Source of the DNA: Macrophomina tecta
Lineage: Eukaryota; Ascomycota; Dothideomycetes; Botryosphaeriales; Botryosphaeriaceae
Direction: 5' to 3'
Length of the DNA stretch: 64,000 bases
Assembly (NCBI GenBank): GCA_024180945.1
Contig: JAKSGN010000043.1
Span: 1,674,001-1,738,000, forward strand
Shown: one piece after another, positions 23,738-34,630 of the stretch
How positions within the stretch are numbered: position 1 is the first letter of the stretch
Layout of the letters: each line of letters opens with the position of its first letter
The notes under the pieces: model-generated
What the model saw: the letters and a program-made list of their open reading frames with translations, nothing else
Told to the model about the DNA's origin: nothing
Database searches by the model: none
Program-made: the position numbers and the translations under genes

Positions 23738-24833
23738 GAGAAAGAAAGAGCGGCACCCACATCAGTCGGACCAATGACAAAGACGGAAGCAGTCATCAGG
23801 GCGTAAATGGCACATGTGGTTCGGAAATGTGCACTCTACTCGATGCAGACACTTACTTCTTTATATATTTGTACATATCACGGGGTGCTCTAGTCCGCAT
23901 CTTGTCATTCTGACCGCTATCTTCCGGGCATTTCGATATCGCATCTTTGGCGGTAGGTCTCCCCACCTATAGCCCTAAGAGGGTTTCCATTCATACGTCA
24001 CTTCAATTTTACATCGAAGGGCAGGGCGGATGACTGCACGTCTGTGTTCTTTTCCGAGGATGAGACCCTCACTCACCTCAATTCTAACTCTACTCGCAAA
24101 GAGGCCGGAAAGGTGGCTTGACGAGATGGCTCTTGGGGCTGCTTGGTGTTACGAGCATTTTTGGGTATTGGCAGGATCTCTGATACTGCATTGTAAATCA
24201 CGAAGTAAATGACGTAAAGACCTCAAATGAATAACGCTTCAGCATAGTATCGTCACTTGTTTCCATCTTAACCCAGAAGTCAGGACGAAGGTAAGTAGGA
24301 GTGCGAATGCTATCATGTATCACTCTCTGGATTTAAGTTCATGAAAAGGCACTATGAATCTTGTCGTTTATGGTCTGGATTTCCTAAATATTATCTACCA
24401 CCAGTAGGGCCATGTACATCGCTCTTTCTGCTACATGGTACCATTCACAACTATTCTGTAACCCCCTTGGAAGCTCTGTTCGAAATCATTTGCATACAGC
24501 TAGCCTGCTGGTAGTCTCATCCTGACTGCGTGAGCCGCATGCCATGCCACATCTTTGATCCCCGCCTATCAAGCATAGCATGCCAGCGCGCGCGCCCGAG
24601 TTGACTTACCGCAAGCCAACAGAGCCACAATGATGATGAGGCATACCTAGCTGCCATTTTCAAGCGCCAGCGGGTAGCATGTGATTCTTCTCCCGATCTC
24701 AGGCAACCCTAAGTGCGTCCATAGGCGTCTCTGTACAGGTGTCATCAGTAGCAGTGAAGAGGAAATATCACAGTGACGAGCCATTCCAACGCCGCCGAAG
24801 GAGAGGCAGTAGCATCAAACTCGGCATTCACGC
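23738..24833. other. Intergenic, convergent gene ends
   Basis: About 1.1 kb between the 3' end of the glycine-zipper gene and the 3' end of the minus-strand MJ1316-domain gene. No gene, RNA or repeat is recognised. Confidence 0.55.
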
Positions 24834-25107
24834 TTAATTTCTCGAGCCAGTCCCGTTCCCGCCGCCACTTCCCTCATGCCACCATACCAACGCCGCTTTG
24901 GGGCGCTGCTTCACATGGCTGACGCGGTGCAACGGGATTCATTTCTCGGCGGTGCCCTCCGCGACCCAGTGGTTGAGCGAGAGCTCCAACCTTCCTCCGT
25001 CAAAGCGGTCACGGTAGCCGACAATGTATGCGGCGGTAGCAGCCAGGCTACCGTCCCGGCGTAGACGGCGCAGAACGCTGGCTACAGGACGCAGTTCGGC
25101 TTCCACG

Positions 25108-25150
<43 letters not shown>

Positions 25151-25453
25151 CGGATTCTTCTGCCATTGACTGGGGGGACGATTGCGGGACGCTGACCGAA
25201 GAGAAGATCGGCTGCGGCACGGTGCGCAGGGCAGCACCGATGGCGGAAAGCGCGGTCGCGGGTAGGGGCGGTTCATGCTGCTGGTTCGTGGGGTTGGCGC
25301 CCTCGTCGCTGCTGCCGGCGTTCTCAGACAGGTTCTATGACGAAGCAGCGTGCGTTGGGCCACAGGCCGTTGGTCGTCTTCGGATACATCGGGGTGGAGG
25401 CGCAGCTGTTTGAGGAAAGGCCTGTAGCCGGCAGATGGACGTGGTGTCATCAT
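24834..25453 (-). pseudogene. MJ1316/DUF504-domain protein gene with an in-domain stop codon
   Basis: Read downwards, exon 1 is 25453-25388 (MMTPRPSAGYRPFLKQLRLH), the intron is 25387-25335 (53 bases, GT..AG, in phase), and exon 2 starts at 25334 (NLSENAGSSDEGANPT). A Ser tract encoded by a hexanucleotide repeat precedes the domain: LRPVASVLRRLRRDGSLAAT then YIVGYRDRFDGGRLELSLNH. This matches the MJ1316 RNA cyclic-group end recognition domain (former DUF504; pattern VLxRIxWD...YxVGYxDRF). A TGA at 24941-24939 interrupts it where Trp is expected, and the conserved IPLHRVSHVK with a following VWW continues in frame to a stop at 24834. As written the product is 153 residues and lacks the end of the domain. 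It is either a recent nonsense allele or a readthrough gene. The N-terminal exon is less certain than the domain. Confidence 0.6.
25108..25149. repeat. (GAGGAC)7 hexanucleotide microsatellite
   Basis: Seven perfect GAGGAC units. On the minus strand they encode the Ser run of the MJ1316-domain gene. On the plus strand they would read Glu-Asp, but that frame has no other coding character. Confidence 0.95.
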
Positions 25454-27768
25454 CTTCGTCCGACTGCTGCGATTTGGATTCGTAATTTCGCTGGCGAGCA
25501 ACGCCGATAATTTAGCGGAGCGTCCGAGGAGCAGCACCTGCAAGGGCGAGGATCGTGGGTTGCTCGAACAGGCGCAGATACGGGGATTGCGGCATGGATC
25601 TCTGCATGTGAGGGCGATGGCGTTAGCATGCGGCGTCTGGGGTGAGGAGAAGCCAGCAGAGCTTGGTGCGGGCTGGAGGAATGCGCCGCGAAGAAGAATA
25701 AGAGACGCCCGCGGGTTGCAACGGCAGGTGGGGAGCCTTGCAGATGGGGTTCTTCCAATGGTGCTTAGGGTACTAGATGGTGGATGGGACCAGCGCAGCA
25801 GAACCATCGCATCATGCTCGCGGGAAATCTCCCGATACGCAGCCTTTCTTTTAGGCCCACAGATGCTTAGCGCATGGCCTGCGCATGCTCCATGTATCCT
25901 GCGGTCTTGCACCGGTACCTGCGACTAGAAAGCTGACACAAACCGGGATTTGACTTGTAGAACACACGCATACCCCATCTGCGCAGAATGCGGGCCGAGG
26001 CGCCTGGCAGCACTGGGCCTGTGGGTGTATGGTTGCCATCGGGGCAAACGTCTCGTGGCAGAGTAGACGGCAGCATTGTACCAACCAAGTAAGGAAGTCG
26101 GCAGAGCCAGGAGCAGAAGATGGCGCAGGACAGTGGGGATGCAAGCGTCGGGGAAGCTGACGAAGCCATGAGAGCGAACAAAGCCAAATGACGAGGCACT
26201 GCCGAAAATGGAAGACGCAGCGGTGGAAACGACATAAGGCGAAGAGATGAGGGCTGCAGGATCAGCAAGATAAAACAACGTCGACGTGCCAGAGACGACC
26301 GAAAGCAGGCACACACAACGGCCCTCTGCGTGAGTGGCGAGGTCCCCGGCTGTCACGCCGATCCTACAAGAGCAATCGAAGAGAGCGTGCAAGTGCCGCA
26401 ATGCTGTCGTCCTGCTGGCGTTGAAAGCGGCGTTACCTTGCCAAAACGCAAGTGATGGCGAAGCGATCATCCGGACGCGGAGGGCGGGCCCGAGTGAGCT
26501 GCCTCGATTCGCCAAAGAATTTGTTTAGCGGCCACCACGCAGATGCTACGTCGATATTTCTAACTTTTCGCGCGGCCGGAGCATGGAGCGATGGGGGGAG
26601 TTTGGTTTGTTCGCGTGGGCTCGCGCGGTCGGGCGTGGAGCGAGTCAGGGTGGCCCCAGCGTTTCAGGGTGCAGCGGGGTGAGAGCGGGCGGCCTTGCGT
26701 GCCTGGCCGACTTTGCAGCTCGCTGAATGACGGGCTGCACCAGACGAAGGCGCCGTCCGCGGCTCGAGAGGCCAACAGGGCGTGGCCGCGGCCGCTGTGG
26801 TGCTATGCTACTGCTGGCCATCTCTGCAGCAGGGCATTTTCTTTCCCCTGCTGATCCCCGGCGGATCTCGTCCAGCCAGGCAGGCAGACGATCTGGAGAA
26901 AGACACCTCTTCCTCCCCGTCAGCGTCGGCGTCCCTGCAGGCACTGTGCTTGGAGCAGATGACGTCTCCAGAGCGCGCTCGGGTTGCGCCCGTCTCCCGC
27001 GGGAGCTCTGGGAGCTGCGTGAACCGCCGCGCGAGCGGAAGCAAGGACACCCTTGGCCCCTTTCAGCAAAGCGAGCGGCGGAAGGACGGGCTGGTGTGCC
27101 CTGGGCGGTAGGGCCTGTTTGGCGGGCGCAGGGCTCCTTTACAGGGGCAGCCGTTCGGCCATGGCGGCTGCAACGCCGCTTTCGAGAAGCATTCCACGCA
27201 GCACGAGCCAGCCCGCCGGTGGAGACGCAAAGTGGGCTTCACACTCTCGTCAAGTCACTATCGGCCAGAGGACCTTTGCCGCACCACGCCGCCCTCTGCA
27301 GTGCCTCGCAGTCGACTCTGCTGCTGCTGCTGCTGCTGCTGCTGCCGCCGCCGCCGCGTCGCCGTCGTCCTGCTGCGCGCCCGCGCCCGTCCTGCGCTCC
27401 GCTGCCCGCCGTCGTGGTCGCCATTTGCCTCGCGCCGAAGCTCTCCCCACCCGCCGCCGCGAGCCCTGTCCCCCGCGCCTCCACCGACTGCGAACACGCG
27501 CTTGGGCAGTTGACCGCTTCTTGTCAACAAACCCTCTCAACCAAGCCAGTATATAGCGCCCCCCAGAGCCGCACCGCCCAATTCTCTCGCTCTCTGCGCA
27601 CCATGCGAAACACCTAGCCCTGCCTGCCCGCCTTACGTAATTGCTCCCTCCTCCCACCGACCAGACAAAAGGGTGGAAGGCCGAAGACGCGTTTGAACAA
27701 CCCTCCCCGTGCTCCCCACGCCCACCACCACCATCATTCGACACGCGCGCCGGCGCCGCTCCTCCACC
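25454..27768. other. Intergenic between divergent genes
   Basis: About 2.3 kb between the MJ1316-domain gene (minus) and the cyclic-nucleotide/F-box gene (plus). It is GC-rich with long open frames in several overlapping registers (for example 25925-26515 minus and 26727-27617 plus). None resembles a family, and their composition fits chance openness. The last 400 bases are C/T-rich, as in a promoter and 5' UTR. Confidence 0.5.
27318..27356. repeat. (CTG)9 followed by (CCG)4
   Basis: A perfect CTG trinucleotide run (27318-27344) passes directly into CCG units. It lies upstream of the cyclic-nucleotide/F-box gene, probably in its promoter or 5' UTR. Confidence 0.9.
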
Positions 27769-30698
27769 ATGCGGCGCCATAACAGGGCCGGAGGCCCGAC
27801 TGTTCACGCCAACAAAGTGAACGGCGGCCCCGTCCCGGACCCCTTCGCCTTGATACGCGCCTTCGACTCCGAGACGAATCCCACCAAGCCGGTGCGACCC
27901 TCACCGCTCACCGCGTCCACCATCCAAGGCCTGCCGCTCGACCTCATCGATCGCCTCCGCTCCTTTCCGCTGTTCCTGTCGGCCCCCGACTCCTTCCTCG
28001 CCGCCATTGGCAACCATCTGCGGCCCCAGCTATACTCGCCACACGACACCATCGTGGCCGAGGGCGATGAGGCAAAGGCTATGTACTGGCTGGTCCGCGG
28101 CGCTGTTCGCGTCACCTCGCGAGACGGTGAAAGCACCTTCGCCGAGCTGCGTCCCGGTGCCTTCTTCGGCGAGATTGGCATCCTGATGGACATCCCTCGC
28201 ACTGCGACCATTGTCGCCAAGATGCGCTCCATGGTCGTCCGCCTGAACAAGGAGGACCTCAAGAAGGAACTGCCCAAGTTCCCCGAGGTCGAACAGTCAA
28301 TCTTGGACGAGGCCAAAGAGCGCCTGGCCATCCTGGAGCGCAAGAAGAAGGAACTCAGAGACTCGAAGCAGCACGCCCGAGGGCCATCGCGGAGTGGCAA
28401 GCGGACGCGAGACACCGCCGATGGCGATGTCGAGATGGGCGACGCTGGCGAGATCAGGGACGGAGAGGTTGTGATCAGCAACAAGAAGAGGAAGTCACCC
28501 AGCCCCGGCCTTGCCGAGGCCGCCGCCTCTAGTGCCATCGGCAGCGGCACTGTCAATGTGCGCCAGCTGCTGAAGGAGTTGCCTCTCTTCTCCAGCATGC
28601 CCTCGGACATCTTGCACTTTCTAGGTCTCAACGCCCAGCCCCGCACCTATCCGCCGTTCACAGACATCATCCAGCAAGGTTCCCACGGCCGTGACGTGTT
28701 TTTCATTGTGCGGGGTGAGGTCGAGGTGGTTTCCGAAACACCGCCGGATGAGGAGACGAGGAAAAAGCAGTCCAGCCCCAAGAACATCCAGCACGTGATC
28801 GCTCGTCTCAAGGCCGGCCAGTACTTTGGAGAAGTAGTTAGCTTGGATTTAGCCCCACGACGAACTGCAACAGTACGCTCAATCGCTTCGGTCGAATGTC
28901 TGGCAATCGGTGGCGATGTCCTGAACGAGCTGTGGCAGCGATGCTCGCCTGAGCTGCGGCATCAGATCGAAAGCACCGCCAGAGCACGCCTGGAGGCTGC
29001 TTCGCAAAGAGACACCGAAATGCCCGATGTTTATGACGGTACTCCGGCAATCAACGAGCTAGTCATAAATGATCGCACCCCGGAATCACGGAGGAAGAGC
29101 CTCCCTGCTGTCACCTTCACCGACAGTTTTGGCGAGAGCAAGGAAAATGGCTTTCCACCCAAGCCAAAAGACGATGGACCAATGATTGAGCCCTTTGACC
29201 CCGATCCTTTCCTGAATGTTGATCTGGACAATGCCCGCTCGCGGTCAAGAAGAGCTTCGCTTGCACCCCCACCACCCGGAGCTCCCCCGGTGCAGGAGCC
29301 GGCTCAAGAGACGCCCAAATCTCAAGACGCCCCAAAACTACACCATGAATCGCTCAAACCCAACGGACTTTTGCCATCTCCCGTATTCAAGCAAGAAGAG
29401 AGGCTCACACCAGAACGGTCCAGTTCATTCAAGCGGCAAAAAATTGTTCGCAGGCCAAGTCGTAAAGGAAAGGGCATCCTTCCGGACATCATTTTGGTCA
29501 AGATCTTCCAGCATCTCGATATTGGAGAGTTGATGCGCCTGCGAACCGTGTCGATGCATTGGCTTAAGATCCTGACTTCTTCACCCAGCATTCTGCATGA
29601 CTTGGACCTGACTCCTTACAATCGCCGTATTACGGACCAAGTGTTGACGGATATCATCTGCCCTTTTATTGGTCAGCGGCCCCGGTTTGTTGATATCAGC
29701 AATTGCTTCCATCTCACGGATGAAGGATTCACTGCGCTAGCGACCACGTGTGGTGCTAACGTGAAAAAATGGAGAATGAAGAGTGTCTGGGACATCACCG
29801 GTCAGGCTGTTCTCGAGATGGTGAACAAGGCCAAAGGACTTGAGGAGGTTGATCTCAGCAATTGCAGGAAAGTCGGTGATAACCTCTTAGCACGCGTGGT
29901 TGGCTGGGTTGTGCCCGACCTACCTCCAGGCTACATGCAAGCACAACAGGCTCAGATGAATGGTCGATACAGTCGGAAAGGGCAACAGCAACAGCAAGTC
30001 CAGCAACTTCCTCCAGGGACAGTCGTTGGCTGTCCAAAGCTTAGGCGCTTAACGTTGAGCTACTGCAAGCACATCACTGACCGCTCAATGGCGCACATTG
30101 CGGTGCATGCCTCTACTCGCTTGGAGCAGATTGACCTTACAAGATGCACAACCATCACAGACCAAGGTTTCCAGCACTGGAGTGTATATCCGTTCCCCAA
30201 TCTCACCAAGATCTGTCTTGCGGACTGCACCTATCTGACGGACAACGCAATCGTATTCCTGACGAATGCGGCCAAGGCGCTCAGAGAACTAGATCTAGTG
30301 AGTCTTTTTGGTAAATCTTTGACGGGCATTGCTGATAGAACTATTAGTCATTCTGTTGTGCACTTTCCGACACAGCAACCGAGGTTCTGGCACTGGGCTG
30401 CCCCATGCTCACGCACCTCAATTTGGCATTTTGCGGATCGGCCGTGTCCGATAGCTCTCTCCGGAGCATCAGCCTTCATCTTCTTGAGCTGAAGTACTTA
30501 TCAGTTCGAGGCTGCGTCCGCGTTACGGGGACAGGAGTTGAGGCAGTCCTAGAAGGTTGCAGCGATCTTGAGGAATTTGACGTCAGTCAGTGCAAAAACC
30601 TGAGCCGATGGCTCGATAATGGTGGAATCCGGAGGAAGGGTCGCGGAGTCAAGTTCGCTACTGTCGCAGACGGCACCTGGAGGACGCCGAGAACATGA
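27769..30698 (+). CDS. Protein with two cyclic-nucleotide-binding domains, F-box and LRRs
   Basis: Exons 27769-30297 and 30348-30698 (50-base intron with GTGAGT donor) give about 959 residues. Domain order: cNMP-binding fold 1 (about residues 61-185, phosphate-binding cassette FFGEIGILMDIPRTATI); a basic linker with nuclear-signal-like KRTRD and KKRK; cNMP fold 2 (about 262-400, YFGEVVSLDLAPRRTATV); a disordered Pro/Ser region; an F-box (about 564-605, LPDIILVKIFQHLDIGELMR); and AMN1-like cysteine-containing leucine-rich repeats to the C-terminus. Both cassettes keep FGE and the Arg that contacts the cyclic phosphate in PKA regulatory subunits. F-box proteins recruit substrates to SCF ubiquitin ligases through Skp1, so a cAMP/cGMP-gated ubiquitin ligase adaptor is a reasonable inference. 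The Gln-rich insert near residue 740 is low complexity. Confidence 0.92.
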
Positions 30699-31586
30699 GG
30701 GTCTCTGAGAAAAATACAAATAATTGACAACGACGGTCAGGAAGACGAGCGCCTAATCTCCCGCCACAAAAATAACATAACTCAGCTGCTGCTGAGGGAA
30801 AGTTCGGGAAAGATTTCATAGAAGCGTGTCTGGTGGCAGCGCATATGTTCTCATTCTGATCATCACATGGCCATGTGTACACAAGGGTCTGGCGTCCGGT
30901 AAGAAAGAGAGGGGTTTGTTCTCAGGGTTCCTATACTTTTCTCCTTCATGCGGCCATTGTCTCGATCATTTGTCCGCATTGGGCTTGGCGTTTTCCTCTT
31001 CTTCCCGTTAAATTTCTGCTCTGCTGTCGTTTCTTTCGCTCTCTCTCGATCACCTACGTTGATGATACCACGAAAGTTTCTGACGCGACAAAGTCTTTAC
31101 ATCTGAGCATCTAGCGGGCGCCGTAGTACCTCATACTGTTGTTCATGCCTCTCGCTTTTCTCTTTGGTCGCGCACAAGTAGTTGAAAACATTGTACATCA
31201 CTGGAAATTCTGTTCATTCCTCGTAGCTAGATGTTTTCGTAGTGTAAGGGTCGCCGATCGAGCGTGGAGGCGAAATTGGAAATTGTTGGATTTTTGCATC
31301 ACTATTCTTATGTGTGCATCTGACGCCGCGAACCCAAAGGACCTGCAATGTACGAGGCTCCTGGATCAGGCTTCCCTTACGCTTTGGGAACCTTGTCTGT
31401 AACACTTTACTAACTCCCGGCCAATTCGGCTCTCAAGGTGGCTCGGTTCTGTGTTGGCTGGAAGGGCCCAAGTTCAAATTTCCAGGTCTGGTGAGCACGT
31501 CCAGACGGGCCGGTGGTACAGCCTGCTGACCGGGCCGTCCTCAATCTGGTGGTGAGAGCACATTTCTGCGTCTGGTCTTTGGGCGC
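30699..31586. other. Intergenic between convergent genes
   Basis: About 890 bases between the stop of the F-box/cNMP gene (plus) and the stop of RRP41 (minus). Only 3' UTR-like sequence is visible. Confidence 0.55.
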
Positions 31587-32410
31587 TCAGCTCGAAGTAG
31601 GTTCCAACATTTTCCTCCCATGCGCCCTCACGACACCATCAAGAATATCGCGCACGCGCTTACATCCGTCGACACCAACCGCCAGCATGGCCTCCAGTCT
31701 AGTCATTTGCACCTTGGACTCCATCACCAACACACTGATCTCCTCCTTTTGACCCAAGCAGCCAACAGTCAAGAACGGAAGCTCCTGCTCTTCCAGGTTA
31801 TTGAGATCAAGCAGCGGATCGGCTTGTTCATCGTTCGCGGAGTAGGAGGCAGTCGATCCGGCGGTACAGGCAACGAGGTAGTCGCTCATGGGGATACCTG
31901 CATCTACGAGAGCGAGAGTAGCAGCATTGAGGCAAGCGGCCAGTAGAGAACCATCCTGCGACAGTATATGCAGCGATATGGAGATTGTGCTATGTGGATA
32001 GCGTTGGGTGTGTAACGTGGAAGCAAAAGCCTGGACGAGGGTATGTTGCATTTCCGCTGTGCGCCTGAATAGTTGTCAGCAGGGCTTATATCATGGCATA
32101 AGGCTTCGAGGACTCACTTGTCGCCGCGGCCCCTCCTCTTCCTCTCGATACCGCTGAAGCCCGCAAAACCGATCTCGACCTCAATCTTCGCTTCGCCATC
32201 GCGTGGGGCCCCAGCAGCTCCAACCTGGCGCCGGCCCTCGTATGGACCCGTCACAGTGCACATGACCTTGGTGTTGCCCATCTCCAGATAGGACGAGCCA
32301 TCGGCGGCTGCCTGAGTGCTAATCTGGGCTTGGAGCCGGCGGAGCTCATTCCAGCGGCGGCCGTCAAGCCGCAGCAGGGCCAACGAATATGAGGAAGTAT
32401 CCAATGGCAT
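31587..32410 (-). CDS. RRP41: Exosome complex RNase PH-like subunit Rrp41/Ski6
   Basis: Exon 1 is 32410-32118, the intron 32117-32065 (53 bases, GTGAGT donor) and exon 2 32064-31587, giving 256 residues, close to Rrp41 homologues. The start is set at MPLDTSSYSLALLRLDGRRW, the family N-terminus; the frame is open upstream but without homology. An RNase PH fold is visible: GRRWNELRRLQAQIS, GSSYLEMGNTKVMCTVTGP, EVEIGFAGFSG and, after the splice, the second-half motif SLHILSQDGSLLAACLNAAT. Rrp41 is one of six ring subunits of the nuclear and cytoplasmic exosome, which channels RNA to Rrp44/Rrp6 for 3'-5' degradation; eukaryotic ring subunits are catalytically inert. The junction reads RGRGDKRTAEMQHTLVQAF without a gap. 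Confidence 0.93.
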
Positions 32411-32832
32411 AGCGGTGACAGACCAATAGCGGACCGCGCCTGAGCGAAAGACGAGGAGGGCTGAGAAGTCGGCTGCTGGAGCAAGGTGTGCCGGTGCGGA
32501 TGTTTTTGGCGGCGGGCAGTGACCGACAAGAATTGCCCAGTGACGCACGGCTGATCTGCAGCGCTAACTTTTAGCGCAATGCCGCCGCTCGCCAGCTGTT
32601 GCTTGCCGCTCCACCTCCGTTATCTCCCGATTTTACGCTGAGTCCGAACGCCACCAACGCCAATCAAATGCACGAATTGAGTGCTTCCACTCCATTCTCA
32701 CTGAAGCTTGTCTCTATTCCGGACTTATTGCTCAACGCGCAGTACAACCAGAGACCTCTTTGTGATTCCAGATTGCCATCCACTCGACCAAGTCGTACCT
32801 TCATCAGGTTCCTCTGCTCCTCTTTGTGCAGA

Positions 32833-33710
32833 TCATTGCGCAGTATAGCCACCGTCGACGAGCATTGCGGAACCCACCATGAACGAAGACAGCGGGCTAG
32901 CCAGAAACATGATGGAATCCCCGATCTCTTCCATGGTCCCCAGTCTCTTCACAGCTGTGTTCTCATTCACGATCTTGTCCAATAGGCCCGGCTTGGCCCT
33001 CGCCTTGTCCAGCAGCGGAGTATCGACATATCCGGGGCAAATGGCGTTAATTCTTATCCCCTTCGACCCATACATAGTGGCCTCTGTGCGCGTCAAGCCA
33101 ACGACGGCGTGCTTGGCGGTTGTATAGGCGCCTGCTGCAATGTACGGAGGCGAGGAGACATGACCATGAATGGAGGAGACGTTTATGATGCTCCCACGTC
33201 CGTACCGGTCCCCGCGAGCTTCCTGCTGCAGCATCTGTCGCACCTCGGCGCGCTGGCAAAGCCAAACGCCGGTCAGGTTGACCGAGAGATGCTTGTTCCA
33301 CTGCTCCAAGCTAACATCAGGACTGCCTCCCACTGTGCCAGCGATGCCAGCACAGTTGATCGCGAAGTCGATGCGTCCGAACCGAGACACTGTTTGGGAG
33401 ACGCCGTTTTCAACTGATTCCTCGCTCGAAACATCCACTTCAAGGGCGAGAAGCTCAACGGAAGAGCCATGTCGCTTGTTCAACTCATCCACTGTAGTTT
33501 GAAGAGCGCCGGTGTTAATGTCAGCCAACGCAAACTGCTTTGCGCCATGCTTTGCGAGGGAATAAGCAGTCGCCTGCCCGATCCCTGTCCCGTAGGCTGT
33601 TGTTTAGACGATGATGCTCCAATGTCTAGATAACTGGTCAAATATAGCATTAAAGACATACCAGATCCAGCTCCGGTAATGAAAGCAACGCCCTCGAGGA
33701 TTGCGGCCAT
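32833..33710 (-). CDS. Short-chain dehydrogenase/reductase
   Basis: Exon 1 is 33710-33662 (MAAILEGVAFITGAGS), the intron 33661-33585 (GTATGT donor; the GGGACAG acceptor restores the glycine motif exactly) and exon 2 33584-32833, giving 266 residues, a classical SDR length. The spliced cofactor motif is TGAGSGIG. Further motifs are the NAG equivalent (NCAG), catalytic Ser in VSSIHGHVSSPPY and the YxxxK pair in AYTTAKHAV, then the PGYVDTPLL lid. The C-terminus GSAMLVDGGYTAQ is typical. It is an NAD(P)-dependent oxidoreductase of unknown substrate, probably cytosolic. It is divergent to TED1 across about 920 bases. Confidence 0.92.
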
Positions 33711-34630
33711 GTCTCGGTCAAAGAGTGAATGATTAAAATGCAGTTTGAGAAATCCGCTTGCGATGGCGATGCAAGACGAAAGGCCTTCGAAGCTATAAGT
33801 ACCTGCCTACCTTCTCCCTCCCCTGCGCTGCCCACAGACTTGTCCCCGCACTGCGCGGCCAAGACACATGATATTGGCCGCGGAACTTGTACAAGGGCCT
33901 CGGCTGCGATTCCTTGACTCGCAGCTTTCCCAAAGGAGGACCTAGAGTGTCGATCCGTAATCCTGCCGCACGACAGAAAGCACAGTTGAAGTCGATTGCG
34001 ACTGCTTGTCTGTGGTGCACCAGCCGACTTCGCCGAGAATCTCAAACACATCTAACTATAGCAGTACTCGAAACGATACACTGCTATAGTGGGCGAAATG
34101 CTCTTTGCTGACGAGAAGGGGCTGTTTGTATTCCAAGTGGCCTCCTCCTCATCCCGTGCTTCAGGCCCATGCTGTTCTCCACTATCCTGGCCTGCTTCTG
34201 ATCTTCATGCCAAGCTCTTGCAACATCCACGCCTCCTCCACTTGCTCAGGGGAAAGTAGCGGATTTGGTCGGACAATCCGTAGCTCGCCAAGCGTACGAT
34301 AGAGCGAGCATGTGGATGAGCTTCAGTGACGTCATGTCCTTCGCCAAGAGCCATTCACGCAGAATCGGGGTGAGCGGGTTGTCGCTAGTGCAGATCAAAG
34401 GCAAAGACGGATATACGAGTAGTGACGGACGCGCATGGAGGTTGCGACAACCTTTTCGGAGGTGCGCACGACAGGGAGATGTGGGCCGCCGTACTAGACG
34501 CGTTGGGCCGCGGCTACTGCGGCCGGCTCGACGCGCCAGACGTGCAGCGCCGGCGCCGAGAGACCGTTGGCTTGCTCCTGTTTGCTTCTGGCGCGCGCCA
34601 CACCTCGATCATCGTCCACCATGTCTCTCC
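33711..34630. other. Divergent promoter region SDR / TED1
   Basis: About 920 bases between two outward-facing starts. The TED1 frame is open upstream to about 34265, but its sequence there lacks family similarity and the good start is at 34631. No other gene is seen. Confidence 0.5.

Noticed and set aside
25024..25413. Plus-strand acidic open frame with (Glu-Asp)7
   Set aside because: It is the complement of the MJ1316-domain exon; the minus strand has domain homology and a splice-consistent frame.
25925..26515. 196-codon minus-strand open frame
   Set aside because: Opens in GC-rich sequence, without family motif, splice logic or protein-like composition.
26727..27617. 296-codon plus-strand open frame upstream of the cNMP/F-box gene
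   Set aside because: Overlaps other long open registers and the CTG/CCG repeat. The sequence looks like promoter and 5' UTR, with no homology.
32411..32548. N-terminal extension of RRP41
   Set aside because: Rrp41 homologues start at the segment encoded from 32410; upstream residues are not conserved family sequence.
34265..34630. N-terminal extension of TED1
   Set aside because: The frame is open, but the sequence has no family similarity. The ATG at 34631 directly precedes the membrane segment expected for Ted1.
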